Positions 19,186 to 31,665 are shown, counted from the first letter of the stretch. The stretch is 64,000 nt of DNA from Candidula unifasciata (GCA_905116865.2 CAJHNH020000491.1:496001-560000); one strand, 5' to 3'. Made by a program: numbers and translations. The notes: generated by a model from the sequence alone, not told the origin.

Positions 19186-19420
19186 TGTCGGCTCTGTGGC
19201 TAAGTCGATGCGAACGCTTCATAATGCCGGGATGCCGGGTTCGATCCCAGCTGCGGGCCATGCGCCTTGCGTTGGTTTCAACAGTGTTATCAAGAAAGCC
19301 GACCGTCCAGAAAGCAATGGCAAACTACTGGACGTAAATTTGCTTAGAAAAACCACACAACAGCCAGAGGCTGTTGGGGTTGGTTTTGCAACATCCTGTA
19401 AATGATACGCAACTAACCTT
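19186..19420 (+). repeat. SINE family C, full-length copy
   Basis: tRNA-like head with A-box-like TGTGGCTAAGTCG and a clear B box GGTTCGATCCC at about 19239, then the body with GACCGTCCAGAAAGCAATGG and TGCAACATCCTGTAAATGAT. Other copies: 38730-39000 (+), 49870-50100 (-), 61440-61690 (-). Confidence 0.85.
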
Positions 19421-19889
19421 CAGTCACAATTTGGTGGGTTAATCGGTTGCAAGACAAGTGGTTTTTTTTACAAAATACGACAACAAAAATATAAAAATAA
19501 TACCAAATTTAAAGAATAAACGTATGATTTTTTTTTTCTAGTACAAAATTTACATTCACATTTGTTCCCATTTGAAAATGAAGTATAAAAAATGCCAAGA
19601 CATGCTTAGTAAATCAAAGATCTAAACAGCAGCAACAAAACTGCTCATATGTGTAAATACATAACATTTATTAAGTTTGATTACAATAAGAGTACAAAAT
19701 GGTTGTTGAAAATGATAAAAGCATAAGTAACAGGCATTGAAAAATGTTTCAGTGTGAAAATAACAGCTCAAAAAGTAGCAAATCCCTAGTTCATTCATAT
19801 CTGTAACATTGATTTCACATGAAAATAAACAATAATAAATTAACACTTATACAATTATGCAAGTATATGTAGGATCCCTCATTCACTCC

Positions 19890-20235
19890 CAAACAAGGCA
19901 TGTGTCTTAGGAAATGAGCAGGCAGATTGACTGGCTGGCTCTGCGCCACCTGGTTGGTGAATTCATGTGTGACAAGTTAGATATTGTGAGGGCCCTTTGG
20001 GAATGAGTGAACAGTGCCGAGGCGCAGAAAGATCATTACAGTCTGATGAGAATGGCGCTGCAAGGAGTTACCAGGGGATCTGGCCGACGCTCAACACTCA
20101 GGGGAAGGATGAGATGAATATATAATCAGATGGTTACTGGTACCATCGGAATTGGAACTCTTCGCTTGCTACTGAAGATGGGGGAATTGAGCATTTATGG
20201 GAGTGTCCCGAGTGCTGTGATGTTGATTCTTAATT
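19890..20235 (+). mobile_element. LINE 3' end, ORF C-terminus
   Basis: The 3' end reads WECPECCDVDS followed by TAA at about 20230, a Cys-rich LINE ORF2 C-terminus, then TTCAAC. The same end is at 61960-62275 (+), 31966-32060 (partial) and, inverted, at 29476-29535. Confidence 0.65.
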
Positions 20236-20454
20236 CAACATCCAAACAAGGCATCATTATGTATCTTGGTCATTCTTAAGAAATGCCATGCTGCTACTGT
20301 CTCCTGTTACAAACAGTCACTGAATTAATCCTTTGTGTTTGAATCATTTGTTGTGAACTACACTACCCTATGGCATCTACGGTGAACTTCTATAGACCAA
20401 AATACTGATTGTTTTTAAGCTCGGCTCCTTGGGACAGAGGGAGTCAAAGTATCT

Positions 20455-20720
20455 TCTTCTTCTTCGTGTTCACCAAAGTGTAAATTCCAGCAGAGAGCTG
20501 TGCTTGTTCATCCACCTCTGGTCTTGTTACAGAACCTGAGTTTTGTGTGCATACCCGTTTTACAGATCTGGCTTATATGCAAACTGTTGTTTCCTGGCCT
20601 TTCAGGCATATGCATTCTGACCTTGAAGTAAAGACTCCTAATCAGTCACCTTTTTTACCAGGTTGGAGATAATGCCCCCCCCCCCCCCCCCCCCCCCCCA
20701 GGTGCCCAGGACCCATACTC
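20455..20720 (-). repeat. SINE family A, minus copy with poly-C
   Basis: Begins with CTTCTTCTTC and contains the family A body. A run of about 26 C interrupts it at about 20674-20699, at the place where other copies have five C. Confidence 0.8.
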
Positions 20721-20721
20721 T

Positions 20722-20885
20722 TACAGACCAATCAGCACTCAAGGGCTGATGTGGTCAAAACCATGCAGGCAGCCTTTACTTCCCAGGACATTCTCTGGTA
20801 CTCATTTTAAGCTGGATCCACCTGGAAGCCATGGTCCTTTTTTTTTAAAAATCTGACTCTGTATGGATTTGAAATCCCGACTTGG
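20722..20885 (-). repeat. SINE family B, minus copy
   Basis: Reverse complement of the family B core (CTTTACTTCCCAGGACATTC) and part of the head. Confidence 0.75.
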
Positions 20886-21359
20886 GGTCAGAGATGTAAA
20901 AATGAGACCCCTGTAACGACTGCAAGAAAATGAAAGTTCATGGCGCAAGTCAGTTTCTACTGAGATGAAATTTGAACGCAATGTATAAAATGCAGTGAAA
21001 GTAGTGCACAAAGTGTGTATGTGTAAACAACAGCTGTGTATATACAGAGGATGAAATATTTCACATGGATATATTAATGGTTATTAAACATTGTGGTGAA
21101 GCAGTCTTATTAAACCACACACTGAACTGGGGTGAACACTTAACAGTGAGGCAAATAAATATACACACAAAAGATTACAAATACATACTGAACTAAACAT
21201 GATCTGTGGCTATATTTTTGTGAGTCATAAATATACTTAAAGGTTTTATCAAAGTCTGAAGTCTGCAACTTCAAAGTTAAAGCAATGGCCAGGTTTTTCC
21301 TGCTCTGTTTAGAATTAGCCATTGCACAAACAGGCAAATGTGCATGCAAAACTCATGTA

Positions 21360-21450
21360 CTGGATCAAGACCAAAGTCCAGAAGTGGACAAACACCCACA
21401 ACTTTCTGTCAGAGTTTACAGCTGGTGAACGTGAAGAAGAAGAAGCAGTA
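21360..21450 (+). repeat. SINE family A, 3' half
   Basis: AAAGTCCAGAAGTGGACAAA, GAGTTTACAGCTGGTGAACG and a GAAGAAGAAGAAG tail. Confidence 0.75.
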
Positions 21451-21879
21451 TTTCAGTTAGGAGAATTAATTTATTGCATTCTTTATTTTAAACTTATACT
21501 GCAGTATGCACCTGGCGAGATACAGTGAAATAGGCCAGGGAATAAATGGTACAGTCGACTGTTTTTGTTTTTTTCGTCCAAATTTACAACATTGTGCTTT
21601 AACTGATACTCTTTATACTTTAAACTGCTGTATGCAATATAAAGTTTACATAACAAAGTACCTAATTACTGTTACATAAACACATACAGCAAATACTTCT
21701 ACAAAAATAAAAAAATTACTACAATACATAAAACAGACTTCATGGTAAATATAATTCATATATTTAAGTATATAGATTTATGTAATATATATACTGGCAG
21801 CTTTCAATTACAGTGAAAATGCAGAAAATGCAAAAGTGCATACATGTAATAGGATCTAACTGCCTCTGAAAAACAATAC

Positions 21880-22080
21880 TACAGGGCTTAGTAGAGTGGA
21901 AGAGGAGAAGAGGCATCTAAGAAAGACCTGGATACAGAACTTGACTGATTGGACACGCCTTAGGCATGCGTCCCTGAAGTCCCTGGCAACTGACTGTCAA
22001 AGGTGGAGGAAGCTGATCAGACAGTCACCAGAAACTGGTGACCTTATGACACGCAGTGTTAGGGGATGATGATGATGATA
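21880..22080 (+). mobile_element. LINE 3' end with GATGAT tail
   Basis: Reads KTWIQNLTDWTRLRHASLKS and CQRWRKLIRQ, a LINE ORF2 C-terminal pattern, followed by a GATGATGATGAT tract that probably is the element's 3' terminal repeat. Confidence 0.7.
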
Positions 22081-22084
22081 CGGG

Positions 22085-22955
22085 AGCTCTACTGGCAAGC
22101 AAGTGAATATTGGTATAATTATAACTACAACTGAGTGTCATGAATATACAGAATATAATACCAAATAACAAACAGTTATCAAATGTAGATTACAAAGCTG
22201 TGGAACTGGTTGACAGTCACATGTCAAGGATAACTAAAAGTACAATGGATGGGGAAATTGATGAATGTGGAAGTACGTAAGCAACTACTTATGTGTGTAT
22301 GTTTATGAGTGTAATCTGTTATTATATATACATATATTAAAATACTGTACAAAAATTATACATTTGTCAACATTAAATAAGCAAATGTTCATGCATTCAA
22401 CAATGAACATAGAAATTAAAAAATCATCAGAAAAATTAATTTACCGTTAACAAATATAATTTTTTTTAAATGCAGTTATTCAATGGTGCTTTCCTTCTCC
22501 CCCCCCCCCCCCAAAAAAAAAATGCATTGTTATCTTATGGCATATTTTTTTTTTTTTCATCAGAAAGCCTGTACACTTAACAATTATCAATGAGATATAT
22601 GCAAAAGAAATGTCAACTGATTGGTTGAACCCTTTTTTAAACAATTTTACTTACTGAATTACAAAGATTTTTGAATGTCAAAATTATGATAAAATGACGT
22701 GCATTTCATTTACTATGTGTTAATTTTTGTTGGGCAGTAAAGCATCATTGAATAACTATGCGTATTTTAATATTTTTAAACAGTATATAAATGACATCCC
22801 GGAGGGAAAAAACCAGCAAGGATGGCAAAAAAGAAGACTGGCAGTGAGAAGGATTTGTCAACCAAAGATTACCTGATGGAAAAAACTCTGGAGTAAAAAA
22901 AAGAATCCAGAGATGAAGTTTAGAATTGAGAATGAATTAACAGAAGTGGGTGAAT
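22085..22955. other. Intergenic AT-rich, no gene seen
   Basis: AT-rich sequence with homopolymers (C run near 22499, A and T runs). Nothing further identified. Confidence 0.4.
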
Positions 22956-22959
22956 CAAA

Positions 22960-23890
22960 TATAGTGGCAAGAGATTAAAACAGAAGTAATCAGTAAATCA
23001 ACTGAAGTTGAGAATGGATCAACTGTAGTGGTGAGAGAATTAGTTACAGTAAATTGAAGAAGAGAGTGGACCAAGTGAAGTGGTGAGAGAATCAATAACA
23101 ATAGAGGGTGGATCAAATGAAGTGGTGAGAAAATCAATAACAGTGGACAGCAGATCAGCTGAAGTGGTGAGATAATCAACAACAGCAGACAGTGAATCAA
23201 CTGAAGTGGTGAGAGAATCAACAACAGCACAGTGGATCAACTGCAGTGATAAGAGAATTAACTGAAGTGGTGAGAGAATCAACAACAGTACAACGTGGAT
23301 CAACTGCAATGATGAGAATATCAACTGAAGTGGTGAGAGAATCAATAACAGTACAGTGGATCAACTGCAGTGATAAGAGAATCAACTGAAGTGGTGAAAG
23401 AATCAATAACAGTAGACAGCGGATCAACTGAAGTGGTGAGAGAATCAAAAACAGCAGACAGTGGATCAATTGAAGTGGTGAGATAATCAACAACAGCAGA
23501 CAGTGGATCAATTGAAGTGGTGAGATAATCAACAACAGCAGACAGTGAATCAACTGAAGTAGTAAGAGATTCAACAACAGCAGACAGTGGATCAACTTAA
23601 GTGGTGAGAGAATCAATAACAGTACAGCGTGGATCAACTGCAGTGATGAGAGAATCAACTGAAGTGCTGAGAGAATCAATAACAGTACAGAGGGAATCAA
23701 CTGAAGAGGTGAGAGAATGATCAATAACACTGTATGGAGTGGATTAAATGAAGTGGAGAGAGAGTAAACTGAAATAGACAGTAAATAAACTGTAGCGGTG
23801 AGCAAATCAAACGAAATGCAGACACAGTCAATTGAACCACTTTAAGTGGAGAGTGAATAAATTAAAGTGAAGAGAGAGTCAAATGAAGTG
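22960..23890. repeat. Degenerate 42-bp minisatellite
   Basis: Repeats of GATCAACTGAAGTGGTGAGA and GAATCAACAACAGCAGACAG with a period near 42 bp, many point changes and shortened units. The open minus-strand frames with Leu-Ser-Pro-Leu-Gln repeats are products of the array. Confidence 0.88.
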
Positions 23891-25555
23891 CAGAGGAGAT
23901 CAAATGCAGTGTACGATGTATTGCTGCCTTGCAAAATGTCACCAAGTACTCAATTTACTGTATCAGCAGTCAAAGACATTAATGTAACTGTCCCAGTTTT
24001 TCTTTTGTAAATCTCCTTATCCATGCAAATTTATGCTAATTATTGGTTACACAAACTGTTATCACTTTAAATACCAAAAAGATCATCTTTGCAATTATCA
24101 TTCTGCCCAAAAATAGCTGATGATGCAACATTCCACAACAATGTGGAGATGTATCCATTTTATTCTAGGTGGTTTTGAACTTTTGGACATCAATGTATAT
24201 AAAATTAGAAGCAGAAATCAAATACAGAGAATAAAGAAATGACAACATAACACAAAAGGTTAACTGACAAGATAGCCAAATGATTATCTTAATCCCCTTT
24301 TTTTCTCCAAATATAGAAATTGTATAATTAAGTTACAATAAGGGTTTTAGAACAAGAAAATGACTATATAAATGACATCAAGCAGAACATTAAAATTCAA
24401 ATAAAAATCTTATCATTTGTTTCCTTCGAAATACAGAAAGATGTCAGCTGCAACAAACCACCAATACTAAAACTCATTAAGCAAAGAAAGTAGGACAACA
24501 ATTATTTAGGTAACCACACTATTTGATTTTTACGATAATCGTTGTACGAATGCACTTAAGGCAAACTGAACTTCCCAATACACAAAGTTGTACAAAAACT
24601 TAGACTGTAAACGTTACTGAAGTACAGTCTATTTATTTTATCAGGAAAGACAAAGATCAAGTTATCATTTTTTAAATACAACCTGAATCTGAGATGGGAA
24701 TTTTTTAAAATAAATAAAGATTGTGGCTGATAAACCATTCCAAGCAACAGCTTCTAGAATCAATATATGAATCCTCCATTTTACCTGACAAACATGCTGT
24801 AAGACAAACTCAACCTAGATAAAAATTTTTTTAGAAAACTGAAACTAAAGGGCAATCAACAGTCTGAACTTTTTCTAGATATATCGCTGTTTAGGTGGTA
24901 GCTAAATCGACTACGTTTAGATATATCGTCACTTAAGTGGCTGCCGACATAGACACTCTAATACTGTTTCATTTTCTAGGAAAATGAATTTGTACCAGCC
25001 TGTTTTGAAAAACTAGAGTTAGCGAAATGAAGTATTTCTGTTGTCCAAGTGTGTGCGAGCAAGAGTATAAATTTTGTGGTTGTTTTATAGTGCGATCAAT
25101 GTTTAAAAAAATTTTTTTTTTTAAATTGGGTTGTTCTGCAATTTTACGTCACACAAAAATAGTCATTAAAATCCAAAGTATTTAGATTATCTGCTTCAAA
25201 TAAAGACTAGCTGATGCATAACTGAACAGAGAAGGTCGGTAAATTCTTAGAAGAAGATAGTAGTTTTCAATGTTGCTGACCAAGTAAAAAAAGTAAGATA
25301 AGTACAAAACATTGGGTTTCAAAAATCTTCATGTATGTCTAAGATCCATGAATGTGGTGTCATTTTAATGCTCTGTTGCTGCAATACTGATCAATAATTA
25401 GTTTTTCTTTAACCTGATATATTACATGTCACTATACAACCAACACTTTTCTTCAGGAAGGTTTTAGCTTTATAAATCTTGCAGTAAAAAAATTCAGCCC
25501 AAAATAAATTCTGTCCAAACCTCAGAAAAGACGCTGTCCTGAAAGAGTTACCAGA
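23891..25555. other. AT-rich unique sequence, no gene seen
   Basis: A 1.7-kb stretch without recognisable transposon or exon. It lies downstream of the phosphatase stop codon on the minus strand, so part of a long 3' UTR is possible but unsupported. Confidence 0.35.
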
Positions 25556-25559
25556 CAAT

Positions 25560-26225
25560 AAATCAAACAATTTATGTAAGTGATTTCCTCACACTGGTTC
25601 TTCTTCTTTCGTTCGCTTGAAATAAATGATCTAGATCTGCAATGCTGTCTCTAATAAACTCCACTGTCTTCTATAATTCACCCATCGACCCGTAAAGTTT
25701 GACTTGCACCGATGTTTCTCTTGGCCAAAAGTTTTACACTGATTTGTATTTAGGACAGTCTTGGAGGTCATGATCTGTTGTCTCAGGTGCCAGTCCACAT
25801 GTGCACATGGCTGATTCGCAGAATTTACATTTTGTGTACATGTGGTGAAGTCGACTGTGTTCTGTTTCAAGTAGTAGAATAATAACTTGCTCTTGTCTGT
25901 CCATAAAATGCTAATCGTCTTGTGCCGGTTTTGGTGGCGTTCTGATTGATTTGATTATTCTCTTCTTTTGTTGATAAGAGACTGGTACGTCAGGCTGTTC
26001 TTCATTTGCACCTTCCTTAGCTAGTTTATCCCGGCGTAACGCTGACCACATTACCCATTCGGTGCCGATCAGTCTGTAAAAATATGGGACGCTCTTCCCT
26101 TATACCCGATGCGACGAAGGCGTGAAAAGGGATCTTTACTTACTTTACTTAGCTAGTTTATCAGCTCTTTCACTTCCAGAAACTCCACAGTGGGATGGTA
26201 TCCACTGCATAGATACCATACTATG
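25560..26225 (-). mobile_element. LINE fragment with RNase H, split by a SINE
   Basis: The minus strand reads IPSHCGVSGS and ADKLAKEGANEEQ (RNase H end), then HHMYTKCKFCESAMCTCGLA and TTDHDLQDCP. The reading is interrupted by the SINE at 26031-26147. Confidence 0.8.
26016..26162 (+). repeat. SINE B2, 5'-truncated, with 15-bp TSD
   Basis: The SINE 3' part (26031-26147) is flanked by the 15-bp direct repeat CTTAGCTAGTTTATC (26016-26030 and 26148-26162) inside a LINE. Perfect duplication indicates a fairly young insertion. Confidence 0.88.
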
Positions 26226-26229
26226 CACT

Positions 26230-27010
26230 GGTTCTAAAGACCTGTTTCTATGGGATTAAATAGACCCATTGCTCCTTGAAAAGCATGTCCTTATAGGTGA
26301 CTAATTGAAGATTTTCTGAAATTGGAAGTGTTGAGCTGAAAGGCACAGATATCACAGCACAATGTGCCAACCATCCTTTTAAGAGTGAGTTCGGAAGAAG
26401 AAAAAATACGATTCATTATTAGATTAGTTAGTACAGTCCTTTCTAAAATACATGTTGCATAAGTAAAGCACAACCAAAAAATACATATTGTAACAAAATA
26501 TGTCCGAGCAACCAAATATAGCAACTTAGAAATCTACATCATGCACATTTATATGTGTGCCCGTACGTGCAAGTATATTTGTACACGCATACCTGTGTGT
26601 GTATTTGTATATAATAATTCACATATTTACAATCAATCAATCATCAATCATTTACATAAACAGGACATACCCTTTATTTATATATATTTTATTAAAACAT
26701 AAATTTCATACAGAATAAATATTAGATACATCTTATTACCAAGTTAAGTATAAATTATTTATCCGTAAGTGTAAAAAAACAAATGAGTATACAAATGAGA
26801 AAATATAAATGCATCTTTATTAAAAACAAATAAATTCTTAGCTGTCTAACATATGTATCAATAATTGCATCTCAACAGACAATACAAAAAAAACTATATA
26901 CTGATTCTCTGTGATCATAAAGCACCTCTTCAACAGCAGGACCTCTCTACATAATATGATTCCAAAACTGGCTAGAATCTGAATTTTAGCCCTTAGTGGC
27001 CAGCTCTGGC
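26230..27010. other. AT-rich, no gene seen
   Basis: AT-rich DNA with short microsatellite-like tracts around 26540-26700. No exon or repeat family recognised. Confidence 0.4.
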
Positions 27011-27014
27011 TCTT

Positions 27015-27225
27015 CTTTTCTTCTTCTCAGTGTTCCCCGGCTGTAAACTCTGGCGGAAAGTTCTGGTTTTATGTCCACCCCTGGACGTTAGTCTTCATCC
27101 AGTACTTCAGTTTCGTGCTCGCATCCATTCTGCAGATTCAGTTAATTTGTATGCACACAGTTTGTTACTTGCCTCTCAGGTAGACGCAGTCCGACTTCAA
27201 AGGAAACACCCATATTATGTTATCA
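27015..27225 (-). repeat. SINE family A, minus copy
   Basis: CTTCTTCTC start, then GCTGTAAACTCTGGCGGAAA and the family A body to AAAGGAAACACCC. Confidence 0.75.
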
Positions 27226-27795
27226 TTCTGTGGTTAACATTGCCAGTCTTACGCTGGTTGACAAGACTTCTTACATTTGTTTGTACCTGGTTGGGTAAAG
27301 TGATGAACATTTTACTAGCCACCTTTCTTTCCTAGAAAATTACCTCGTAACCATTATATTACACACATCGTTTGAGACTGAACAAATAATGAATGCTAGA
27401 AGATTACACAGTCACAATTGTTTCTCACAACCTCCGTGGCTTTGAGGGAGTACTATCCCTGTAACAGATGATTCTGGAATAGGACAGCTGTAAAAGGTCT
27501 TCTGCAAAAACAAAAACAAAAAGATATTGCCACTACTGACTGTATTAACTTTTGCAGTGCAGTTTACAGCTGTTGAACATGAAGAAGTAACTGTGGTCAA
27601 AGGATTTTTGTGTGTAGGTGCCTCCCCCCCCCCCCCAAACCCCCAAAAGAAGTTATAACCTGACTTCGTAGAAACCGCACTAGCCACTACTGCCTCCATT
27701 TACTACTTCTGCGGAGTAGGCAGTGAGGTCTTTGAAGTCTGAAGATTTAGGGCCGCATGGCTAGTGCTGTCGCCACAGACTGTGCAGGTTAGGAA

Positions 27796-27801
27796 TTTAT
27801 T
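27796..27801 (-). terminator. Nearest poly(A)-signal match after phosphatase stop
   Basis: AATAAA on the minus strand about 215 nt after the stop codon. A plausible proximal signal, judged on position only. Confidence 0.25.
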
Positions 27802-28015
27802 TTTGCTCCTGGCAAGAACCAAAATCCCCAATCTATTAAAACCCGGGTCTCTCAGTCAGCTATATCACTGAAGCCTATATAAGACCGATTGAAAAAACTC
27901 CTCTTCAATGATGAACAAATAACAGCAAATATGTTAGCACATGATGAAAAGCAACTTAATGGAATACATGTGTAATTAATATCTGGTAAAATATACGTTG
28001 TTTATACCAAACATA

Positions 28016-28288
28016 CTAAATATCAGATTCCACTTTGTTTCCATCCACAGTGGGTGTGGTTACGAGGCTGTTACTATCCCCACTATTGCTTCTTCCCATC
28101 TTAACACTAGACCAGGCCACAGCACTTCTACTGTTCCCCGGAGATGTGGTCTGTGGCAGGCTGCCATTGTGTCTCACAGATCCCTGGTGGAGGGGGTTGT
28201 GGCGGGGTGAAGAGCCATTGCCAGGGCGTTCATCCTGGAGGTGCTTGCAGTAGGCAGCCATGGCTTGGTGCAGAAACAGGTAGTTGTC
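28016..28288 (-). CDS. RPTP last exon: D2 end and C-terminal tail
   Basis: Acceptor TTATTATTTCCAG at 28289 onward. Reads DNYLFLHQAMAAYCKHLQ, the closing helix of a PTP domain, then about 70 residues of Ser/Thr/Pro-rich tail to VESDI and TAG (28016-28018). The first 18 nt and the acceptor are copied many times in the adjacent intron. Confidence 0.93.
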   Translation of the reverse strand, partial: DNYLFLHQAMAAYCKHLQDERPGNGSSPRHNPLHQGSVRHNGSLPQTTSPGNSRSAVAWSSVKMGRSNSGDSNSLVTTPTVDGNKVESDI

Positions 28289-28900
28289 CTGGAAATAATA
28301 ACATGAGCAGATAGTTATGCTGCAAAAAATAACTTTAACAGGTAGTTATCCTGAAAATAATAACAAGAAGAGATAGTTAACCTGGGAAAAAAATAACCTA
28401 ACAGGTAGTTATTATACTGAAAAACAAATTAACAGGTAATTATCCTAGATATAATAACATGAACAGATAGTAATATAGGAAAAAAATGACATTAATAGGT
28501 AGTTATCCTGGAAATAATAAAATGAACAGATAGTTATGTTGGAAAAAAAATAACATTAACAGGTAGTAATCCTGGAAATAATAACATAACATAGTTACGC
28601 TGAAAAAAAAAAAACATTTACAGGTAGTTATCCTGGAACTAATAACTTGAACATATGGCTATGCTGGAAAAGCATAATAACATCAACAGATAGTAGATAT
28701 TTTTTTCTGGAAATATTAAAAACAGATAGTTATGATGGAAAAATCTACATTAACAAATAGTAAAGTTTGTCTGCAAATAATATGAAATAGGCAGTTACCC
28801 TAGAAATAATAACACTAACAAGTAGAAAATAGTTGTACTGGAAACAGTAATATCAACAGATAAGTATTCCTAGCAATCATAACCTCAACAAGTAGTTATG
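28276..28900 (-). repeat. Degenerate 30/60-bp array seeded on a splice acceptor
   Basis: Monomers resemble AACAGGTAGTTATCCTGGAA plus ATAATAACAT (30 bp), often alternating with GAACAGATAGTTATGCTGG variants to form about 62-bp dimers. The rightmost intact copy at 28276-28305 is the genuine exon border (exon bases AACAGGTAGTTGTC, acceptor CTGGAAATAATAA on the plus strand). Continues diverged at 30780-31195 beyond inserted elements. Confidence 0.85.
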
Positions 28901-28929
28901 TACAGCAAATTGCAGAAGACAAATTAAAT

Positions 28930-29475
28930 GCCCTGACTAAAGTCAAGATCAACAAACAACATCATCATGTGCTGTGCCGTGAGATGTAGGCAGCCGTGTT
29001 TCGCCATCTCACATGACCACCAGAATCATGGATCAGTTCAATGTTTTTGCCTCGTCCCAGCCATCTAGTCAGGCCATCCAGGTATTGATCTCTTTGTCTT
29101 CCTCTTGCTCTCTCTCTATCATCTTGAAAGTTGTTGAAGTTCCTGAGTCAATTACTTCTCAAAACTTGTCCCCAAAAAAAAAACGCTGACTGTCTACGTC
29201 GAATTGTTCTAATAAGTTTATATGACCTTGATCTGTCCAGATGAGGACTGCTTTGTTTTTCTAACCTTCTATGAGATTCTTTGCATTCTTCTCAGAAACC
29301 ACATCTCTGCTGCGAGTAAATGTTTTTCAGCTTGTCTGCTTATTGTCCATGCTTCACATGGTTATATCATCTTTTGCATCTTGCTAAAGGCTACTTTTGC
29401 CATAGTGATTCTTGTTCTAATTTCTGCAAAGGCATCTTGCATCAGATGTTATGACTGTTCCAAGAAGAGTTGAGT
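28930..29475 (-). mobile_element. LINE-like fragment, degenerate
   Basis: Minus-strand sequence resembles the 3' part of LINE ORF2 copies elsewhere (compare 49560-49810). It starts near CATCATCATG and has no intact frame. Assignment is weaker than for its neighbours. Confidence 0.4.
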
Positions 29476-29820
29476 TGATTCAAGAACCGACATCACAGCA
29501 CTCGGGGCATTTCCATAAGCGCTCCGTCCCCATCTTCAGCTGCCAGCATGGAGTTCTGATTCTTTTGGTGTCAGTCGCATTCTGATGTAGTGATCAATCT
29601 GCTCCTCCGAACTGTACACATTCTCCCACAAGGCACTAACCACGTCTGCCTTATCATGCATCAGTATTCCACCAAGCTGTGCAGAGCCAGCCAATATGTC
29701 AGCCTGTTTATTTCCCAACACACCGGTGTTGCCCGAAGAAAAAATCCAGACAATACTCCTTAACCGTGTCCTCCGCAGTGAAGCATGCCACTCTGCATGA
29801 AGCATGTCTGTCCTGACTGT
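29476..29820 (-). mobile_element. LINE 3' end with RNase H
   Basis: The minus strand reads NTGVLGNKQADILAGSAQLG, an RNase H C-terminal motif, then YIRMRLTPKESEL and the Cys-rich terminus related to WECPECCDVDS. The last Asp of RNase H and Asn-Lys-Gln-Ala-Asp motif are kept, but the ORF is 5'-truncated. Confidence 0.75.
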
Positions 29821-30319
29821 TCCAAGATAGCTGTATCTACTGACTTACTTCAGAATTTTAGCATACGCATGTTTTTTACACTTTGGCATTTCTTTCTTCA
29901 AAGTAATGACCATTATTTCCCGTGTTCTTACAATTTAATCCCAAGCCTAATTTCTCACTGTGAACCATTGCTGCATCAAACACTGAAGCTCTTCAATGTC
30001 TGCAATTAACACTGCATTTAACATTTGCATATCTTATTTTGTTGATTTTACATCTTCCCATGTTAATTCCCTTCATATCTTTCAGACGTCACATAATATT
30101 TTCATGGTATAAGGAATAAAGGTACAAACATAATAAGATGTTTTCATGTTGGCATTAATATCTAGGAAAACATGGTGCACTGTTTGGTAGGTAAAGAGTT
30201 AACTGTCAGCATCAAACAGATGTTGGTTAACCCATGAATCCCTGAAAGTACCTACTTTAACAAAAACATATTGCGGTCAGAATAAGTTAAATTAGTAATT
30301 CTATTAGAGTGAAAAAGAT

Positions 30320-30712
30320 GTTTGGGGTTTAAACAAAGGATCAACATCATGGCACACGGGTAGTAACCAATAAGTGCTCCGTTCTTCTTCTAACTCAAGT
30401 CGTGAGTCCGAAGAAGCTCAGCACAGTGCACAGGCTCTGCAGCACCAGTGAGGATCCTGACATACTTAGGGTAGACTATAAACTCCAAATATGGCCTCGG
30501 CAGCGCCGTTAGGCTACTCTTTTCGATCTCCAACTGCCAAGAGATGTTTTACATGCGCAACAATGCACACGGGTGTCCGATCTCACTACCCAGAGACCAG
30601 GGAAATTATTAAAAGTCAAAGTCCACATGAAAAAATCCCAGCCCTTACCGGGAATTGAACCCAGAACTTCTAGCACTCGAGGCGGACACCATGCCTCAAG
30701 ACCACGCACCCC
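30320..30712 (-). repeat. SINE family D, minus copy
   Basis: Roughly 390-bp element whose plus form begins with a tRNA-like head (GTGGTCTCGAGGCATGATGT, B box GGTTCAATCC) and ends in GAAGAAGAATGGAGCACTTA. Full plus copy at 36012-36400; another minus copy at 57825-58195. Confidence 0.82.
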
Positions 30713-30779
30713 CCACCCCTCCCCATGAAAAAGGAACAAATAAAGCAAAGTGCAAATGCGAGTTACTTGACAGTGAATG

Positions 30780-31195
30780 AGTTTAAGGGTAATTATCTTA
30801 GAAATAATAACATTAACAGATAAAATAACTGTCTTGGAAATAACAAAAGACAGAAAACAGTTATCCTAGAAACAAAATCAACAACAATTAGTTATCACAG
30901 AAATGATAAAATTAACAGACAACAAACCTTTGTTCTGAAAATAATAAATCACCAGGCATTTTTCTAGGAATAATAACATCATCACAGTTTTCCAAAAAAT
31001 GGCAGCATTAACAGGTAGTTTCCCAAGAAACAACAGCATAAACAGGTAGTTTTCCAAGAAATAGCAAAAACGTGTAATAAAAAAAAAAAGTAGTTTTCCA
31101 AGAAATAATAGCGCAAATAGGTAGTTTTCCAAGAAATAACAGCAGAAACAGGTAGTTTTCCCAGAAATAACAGCAATACAATTACCAACTAGTTT
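30780..31195 (-). repeat. Distal part of acceptor-seeded array
   Basis: About 28-bp units AACAGGTAGTTTTCCAAGAA plus ATAACAGC. The unit at about 31141-31170 shares GCAGAAACAGGTAGTT with the true exon start at 28270-28285. Separated from 28276-28900 by LINE and SINE insertions. Confidence 0.8.
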
Positions 31196-31289
31196 TCCTC
31201 AGAAATAATGTTATTAGTTTCTATGAGCCAACAACTGAAAGCTCACAAATGTGACAGTAACTGTCACAGAATTATATACAAATCTTCTT

Positions 31290-31440
31290 TCATTTGCTTA
31301 AAATAGATTATCTATATCTCTAATGCTGCCTCTACTATGAACTTCACCGTTTTTTGTAATTCTCTCAGTGACCAATAAAATTTGGCTTGCACTGATGTTT
31401 CTCTTGGCCAGAAGTTTTGCCTTGATATTTGAGACAGTGT
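31290..31440 (-). mobile_element. LINE fragment related to 25600-25770
   Basis: Shares GATGTTTCTCTTGGCC and neighbouring sequence with the LINE at 25710-25730; 5'- and 3'-truncated. Confidence 0.65.
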
Positions 31441-31564
31441 AAAAAAAATCAATTTACTGCTTCTCCCCCAAGAGTTCAGGGGTCACTTGGTTAAAAAAAA
31501 AACCTATAGGCTCACTGGCAGCCCCCCCCCCCCCACAAGCATATCATAAAAGTTGACTAATTAG

Positions 31565-31665
31565 GGTGCTGTAAAAGATAACAAAGTGTTAGCTGATATC
31601 AGAACTATGGGCCGAAAGGTGACGACAGCCTAGCTGTAAACAACAACAAAATATTCCAACCACTG
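31565..31665 (+). repeat. Undescribed dispersed repeat (copy 1)
   Basis: GGGCCGAAAGGTGACGACAG and CCTAGCTGTAAACAACAAC recur with changes at 63625-63668. A family A head fragment with a C run (about 31519) lies just before it. Confidence 0.5.

Noticed and set aside
19186..19260. tRNA gene
   Set aside because: A- and B-box-like motifs are present but no cloverleaf could be laid out, and the sequence continues into a SINE body with several dispersed copies.
22955..23805. Leu/Ser/Pro-repeat frames on the minus strand
   Set aside because: Come from the 42-bp degenerate minisatellite.
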